From positions 180,115 through 244,114 of the forward strand of contig CANLRK010000004.1 in NCBI GenBank assembly GCA_947493535.1: 64,000 nucleotides of DNA, given 5' to 3'. Below are positions 60,078 through 64,000 of this stretch, piece by piece. Within the stretch, counting starts at the first letter, position 1. Each line of letters opens with the position of its first letter. Origin of the DNA: an uncultured Flavobacteriaceae bacterium (GTDB lineage Bacteria > Bacteroidota > Bacteroidia > Flavobacteriales > Flavobacteriaceae). Below the pieces are notes generated by a model, which saw only the letters and a program-made list of their open reading frames with translations, was not told where the DNA came from and made no database searches. The position numbers and the translations under genes were made by a program.

Positions 60078-63000
60078 ATGATCTTAAAAAAATATTTTTA
60101 TATTCTATCCTTCATATTAGTACACTCATATACCTTTGCTCAAGGAGAGGCTAACAACTGGTTTTTTGGTACTAATGCCGGAGTAAGCTTTAACTCAGGT
60201 GCACCAGTTGCCATACCTAATGGGCAAATAAACACAAATGAAGGTTGTACTTCTATTTCTGACGCCTCTGGGAATTTATTATTTTATACAGATGGTATTA
60301 GTGTTTGGAATAAAAACCACCAGATAATGCCTAACGGTACAGGTTTAAACGGAAACCCATCTAGCACATCTTCTGGATTAATTGTTCCAAACCCTGGTAA
60401 TAGTAACATATATTACATCTTTACTGTAGACGAGCCTCATCACAATGGATCATCTGCAAACAACCATGGCTTAAATTACTCTGTTGTAAACATGTCCCTT
60501 GACGGTGGCAATGGAGCTGTAGCAACAGGTCAAAAAAACATTCCTTTAGTGACTTATAACTCTTCAGACAGCTTAGAGAATAAGTATAAATGTTCTGAAA
60601 AAATTACTGCCGTTAGAAGTGCTGACTGCAACTCTTTCTGGTTAATAACTCATTTCACTAATAAATTTTACAGTTTTAATGTAGATGCTGCTGGTGTAGA
60701 TAATATTCCTATAGTAAGTGTTACTCCAACCACAGTACCACTAAGTGGTTATCGACGAAACGCTATTGGTTACTTAAAAAGCTCACCTGACGGTAGTAAA
60801 TTGGCAGCTGCACACAGTAACTTTGCTACAACATCTGGCGGAAGTGCTCCCGGAGGTGTGTTTTTATATGACTTTGACATTGCTACAGGAGTGGTTACCA
60901 ATGAACAAGAGGTTTACCCAAGAAACAACGGAAACAATCCTTATGGCGTAGAGTTTTCTAGAAGTGGAGACAGGCTCTATACAACAGTTAACGACCCATC
61001 ATTTAACGGAATATTAGTACAACTCGACTTAACCAGCACAAACATTCCTGCTTCTGAATTTGTACTTGACTACAGTAGCACCTATGCACATGGTGCTCTT
61101 CAAATTGGCCCTGACGGAAAAATATATCGATCATTAACTAATTTCAACGCTGGAACCGGTCCTTATTTAGGAGTAATTAACAACCCTGAAACTTTAGGAA
61201 ATGCTGCTAACTATGTAGAGCAAGGAGTCATACTTAACGTTCCTTCTACACCTCAAAATGAAAGTGCTCGTTTAGGTCTACCTCCTTTTATACAATCGTT
61301 ATTTGCTGAAAAAGTAGATATCATTAACAATGATGGAGACCCTACAGTAGTTACCAATACATTAAGCTTATGCGAGGGGGAAACTTATACCTTAGCCGCA
61401 GAAGACATCCCTGGCGCTACATATACTTGGACTCTTGATGGAAACACTTTAACAAACACTACCCACGATTTGGCAGATGTTTCAGAAACAGGAACGTATA
61501 TTGTTGAAATAAATCTAAACAATGGAGAGTGCCCTTTTTTAGGAGAAGCTATCGTTTCCATCATTCCTTTACCCACAGTCAATACTGTTACTCCTTTAGA
61601 AGAGTGTTATGACCCATCAGACAACTTAAGCGATTTTATTTTGTCAGAAGCTAACAGTGAAGCAATTGGCGTGCAGACAAATGTTGTAGTAGACTCTTAT
61701 CACACTAGTGAAACTGATGCATTAAACGCTACAAACCCTTTACCTACAGTTTATGCTTCTGCTGGTGAAACTATCTATATTCGAATTCGAAATACCGAAA
61801 CAGGTTGTGTAAACGCAACCCCAGTTAATTTGATTGTTAATCCGCTACCAACTATTACAACACCTATAGTATTAGAACAGTGTGATACCGATACAGATGG
61901 AAATGTCAACTTCAACCTAAATGAAGCTAATAGTGTTCTATCAAACAACGCTAGCAACGAAACATTTGTTTACTACACTTCATTAAATAATGCTCAAACA
62001 AACACTAACCCTATACAAAACCCCACTAGTTTTCCTAGTAGTACCGGAAACACAGTATACGCAAGTATTACAAACATTAATGGATGTACAAATTATGGAG
62101 AGATCAACTTACTAGTTGGTACAAGTAGTATACCAAACAATACTCATTACTATTTTGAAGAATGCGATGATAACTATGATGGTGTTGCAACATTTGACTT
62201 TAGTAGTGCCGACAACGCTATAAATACTATTTTCTCAGCAGTTAACATCAATACTAGTTATTATGAAACCGAAGAAGATGCCTTAGCAGAACTTAATGCT
62301 ATTACAGATATAACCAATTATCAAAACACTAATTCACCCAATACACAATCTATATGGATACGTGTTGACAGCCAAGACTTAAACAGTTGCTTAGGTTTAG
62401 GTGAACATATTACTTTAACTGTCAATCCTTTACCTGTAGAAAACACCATTAGTAATGTTTATGGTTGTAGCGACAATAATGTTGCTGATTTTGATCTTTC
62501 AAGCATCGTTTCAGATGCCACTAATGGAGCAAGTAATATTATCGTTACTATACATGAATCATTAGCTGAAGCTGAAGCAAACACAAGTCCTTTATCTAGT
62601 CCTTATACATCATCAGATACAACTTTATTTATTAGAACAGAAAATACCATAACAGGCTGCTATACTACAGCAATGCAAGCCAACTTAATTGTTATTCCAA
62701 ACCCAGCTATTAATAACCCTGAACCATTTATTTTATGTGATAATGATGCAATTGATGGTTTTACTGAGTTTAATTTAACTTCAATTCAAACTGAAATTAT
62801 TGGTGATTTAACCGACGTTTCTGTTAACTATTATACCAATATAGATACCAATGGAGTACCAGATAATAGTACGTTAATAAGCAATCCAGAGCATTTTACA
62901 AACACTACCAACCCACAAACATTATATATAGCTGTTCAAAACATCAACACTGGTTGCACAAGCTACACTACTCTTGATTTAGAAGTAGCACCTTCACCTC

Positions 63001-64000
63001 AAGTATATCCATTCACAAACCCTATTACAGTTTGTGATGATGATAATGATGGCTTTGGATATTTTGATTTAAATAGTATTACCGTTGAAATTACAGGGGA
63101 CATTTCTGGAGTAGTTGTTAATTTTTATGAAACTATAGAACAAGCCGAATTACAAGTAGGTGCTATCTCTCTTGATGAATTATATCAAAACATTGATACT
63201 GGTGAAGGTATTGGAGTGCAAACTATTTATGCAACGCTTTCTGTCAATAACTTAGAGTGTACCTCTATTACCGAAGTAAACCTTTTAGTGCTTCCTAGCC
63301 CAGAATTACCAGATGGTGATTTAGTGTATGCTTCTTGTGAAGATGCGGGTAGTGACGATGGTTTTGTTCAGTTTGATTTACTAGACTATGCAACTAACGT
63401 ATTAGGGATAGATCCTACATTAACTATTGAGTTCTACACCAACTTAGATGCTTCAGGTAACCCTGTAGGTTTAATACCTAACCCTACATCGTACACCAAC
63501 ATCAGTACACCTGACCAGGTAATTTATATGGCTGTGGCTAATGCCAATACAGACAGTTATGGTAATGCTTGTACTACGGTAAGACCGATTACATTACATG
63601 TAGACTTATTGCCTGCTGTTCCTCAATATTGGGAAGTTGTAGCTTGTGATGATGACTATTTTAATGATATGGATGGGGTTTACCCATTTGACTTAGATGC
63701 TGAAGTTCCTCTTATCACTAATGGCGTTTCTGGCTTAGATGTTACTTTCCATGAAACTTCTGCGGATGCTGAAGCTGGAACTAACCCAATAACAAACACT
63801 GCAGCTTACGAAAACACTGTGCAAGGATCTCAAAACATCTATGCGCGTGTATTAGATGCTTCTACAGGATGTTATGCTATAGTATTAGTTAACTTACATG
63901 TTGATCCTAACCCAACTCCATTAAGTAATGATGACATCATTGCACAATTAGGTAACAATGGAGTTATGGAAGAATGTGATGGTGATGTAGACGGTTCAGG
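60078..64000 (+). CDS. Very large secreted repeat protein, N-terminal part (cut by window end)
   Basis: The frame is open to the window edge, giving at least 1307 residues. A signal peptide (K-K-Y-F-Y-I-L-S-F-I-L-V-H-S-Y-T-F-A) starts it. Residues about 20-420 form a strand-rich head domain with W-F-F-G-T-N-A-G near the start and beta-propeller-like turns (G-C-T-S-I-S-D-A-S-G-N-L-L-F-Y-T-D-G). One Ig/PKD-like unit follows. From about 61600 there are nine tandem units of 90-110 residues, each with an acidic Cys motif such as E-Q-C-D-T-D-T-D-G or V-C-D-D-D-N-D-G followed by F-D-L. This is the pattern of T9SS-exported gliding or adhesion-type proteins; a type B sorting tail is expected beyond the edge but not seen. 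Confidence 0.85.
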   Translation, partial: MILKKYFYILSFILVHSYTFAQGEANNWFFGTNAGVSFNSGAPVAIPNGQINTNEGCTSISDASGNLLFYTDGISVWNKNHQIMPNGTGLNGNPSSTSSGLIVPNPGNSNIYYIFTVDEPHHNGSSANNHGLNYSVVNMSLDGGNGAVATGQKNIPLVTYNSSDSLENKYKCSEKITAVRSADCNSFWLITHFTNKFYSFNVDAAGVDNIPIVSVTPTTVPLSGYRRNAIGYLKSSPDGSKLAAAHSNFATTSGGSAPGGVFLYDFDIATGVVTNEQEVYPRNNGNNPYGVEFSRSGDRLYTTVNDPSFNGILVQLDLTSTNIPASEFVLDYSSTYAHGALQIGPDGKIYRSLTNFNAGTGPYLGVINNPETLGNAANYVEQGVILNVPSTPQNESARLGLPPFIQSLFAEKVDIINNDGDPTVVTNTLSLCEGETYTLAAEDIPGATYTWTLDGNTLTNTTHDLADVSETGTYIVEINLNNGECPFLGEAIVSIIPLPTVNTVTPLEECYDPSDNLSDFILSEANSEAIGVQTNVVVDSYHTSETDALNATNPLPTVYASAGETIYIRIRNTETGCVNATPVNLIVNPLPTITTPIVLEQCDTDTDGNVNFNLNEANSVLSNNASNETFVYYTSLNNAQTNTNPIQNPTSFPSSTGNTVYASITNINGCTNYGEINLLVGTSSIPNNTHYYFEECDDNYDGVATFDFSSADNAINTIFSAVNINTSYYETEEDALAELNAITDITNYQNTNSPNTQSIWIRVDSQDLNSCLGLGEHITLTVNPLPVENTISNVYGCSDNNVADFDLSSIVSDATNGASNIIVTIHESLAEAEANTSPLSSPYTSSDTTLFIRTENTITGCYTTAMQANLIVIPNPAINNPEPFILCDNDAIDGFTEFNLTSIQTEIIGDLTDVSVNYYTNIDTNGVPDNSTLISNPEHFTNTTNPQTLYIAVQNINTGCTSYTTLDLEVAPSPQVYPFTNPITVCDDDNDGFGYFDLNSITVEITGDISGVVVNFYETIEQAELQVGAISLDELYQNIDTGEGIGVQTIYATLSVNNLECTSITEVNLLVLPSPELPDGDLVYASCEDAGSDDGFVQFDLLDYATNVLGIDPTLTIEFYTNLDASGNPVGLIPNPTSYTNISTPDQVIYMAVANANTDSYGNACTTVRPITLHVDLLPAVPQYWEVVACDDDYFNDMDGVYPFDLDAEVPLITNGVSGLDVTFHETSADAEAGTNPITNTAAYENTVQGSQNIYARVLDASTGCYAIVLVNLHVDPNPTPLSNDDIIAQLGNNGVMEECDGDVDGS

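Overview
The window is AT-rich chromosomal DNA from a marine-type member of the Bacteroidota, most likely a Flavobacteriaceae species. Evidence for this includes type IX secretion (T9SS) C-terminal sorting domains on two secreted peptidases, TAnnTTTG promoter elements in front of many genes, almost no Shine-Dalgarno sites, a DUF2723 membrane protein, an extended ribosomal protein L21 and HisKA_2 kinases of a Bacteroidota kind. No species can be named from the sequence alone.

Region 1 (1-9.7 kb) is accessory. It opens with the end of a TonB-dependent receptor that overlaps a cation diffusion facilitator, probably a metal transport pair. From 1705 to 8843 there is an integron-like gene array. 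Same-strand genes or small operons (a TPM-domain lipoprotein, a 648-residue protein with a HEPN-type RNxxLH motif, a four-gene membrane/DUF2071/methyltransferase operon and a small hypothetical) are separated by five imperfect, bulged inverted repeats of about 65-200 bp. Each repeat starts near TGCACAAC and ends near CCGTTGTGCACAA, and start codons lie 2-36 nt after each repeat. I see no integrase in the window. One repeat is split by an IS110-family element. Its long noncoding end contains a stem / internal loop / stem whose two loop strands match the two target halves flanking the insertion, as expected of the target-binding loop of an IS110 bridge RNA. The array decays into a frameshifted gene, a structured noncoding stretch and a 53-residue ORF, and then meets a tRNA-Gln gene.

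Region 2 (9.7-36.6 kb) is core chromosome: a DUF2723 protein, a polysaccharide deacetylase, a thioredoxin-fold protein without its CxxC, a membrane phosphoesterase, polA, two paralogous HisKA_2 histidine kinases, pckA, a DUF423 protein, a saccharopine dehydrogenase-family enzyme, a tail-less ssb, a DUF1287 to M28 peptidase to TPR cluster, tadA, dxs and a large M36 metallopeptidase with a T9SS sorting tail.

Region 3 (36.7-60 kb) continues with a hydroxyacid dehydrogenase, VOC and TM2 proteins, a small arsR/DUF6428/phosphatase operon, a bifunctional acyltransferase resembling OlsF, aspartate kinase, fbp, a TerB-like protein, tRNA-Leu, an M20 peptidase, a T9SS M28 peptidase, a run of small minus-strand genes, a threonine dehydrogenase-like epimerase, a UPF0102 nuclease, an LD-carboxypeptidase, metG, mfd, rplU and rpmA. 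Region 4 (60.1 kb to the edge) is the first 1307 residues of a very large secreted protein with about nine tandem repeats of 90-110 residues, cut by the window end.

Many convergent gene pairs share near-perfect hairpin terminators. The strongest leads for new biology are the cassette array with its attC-like repeats, the IS110 element with a readable bridge-RNA target loop sitting inside one of those repeats, and the HEPN-like cassette protein.
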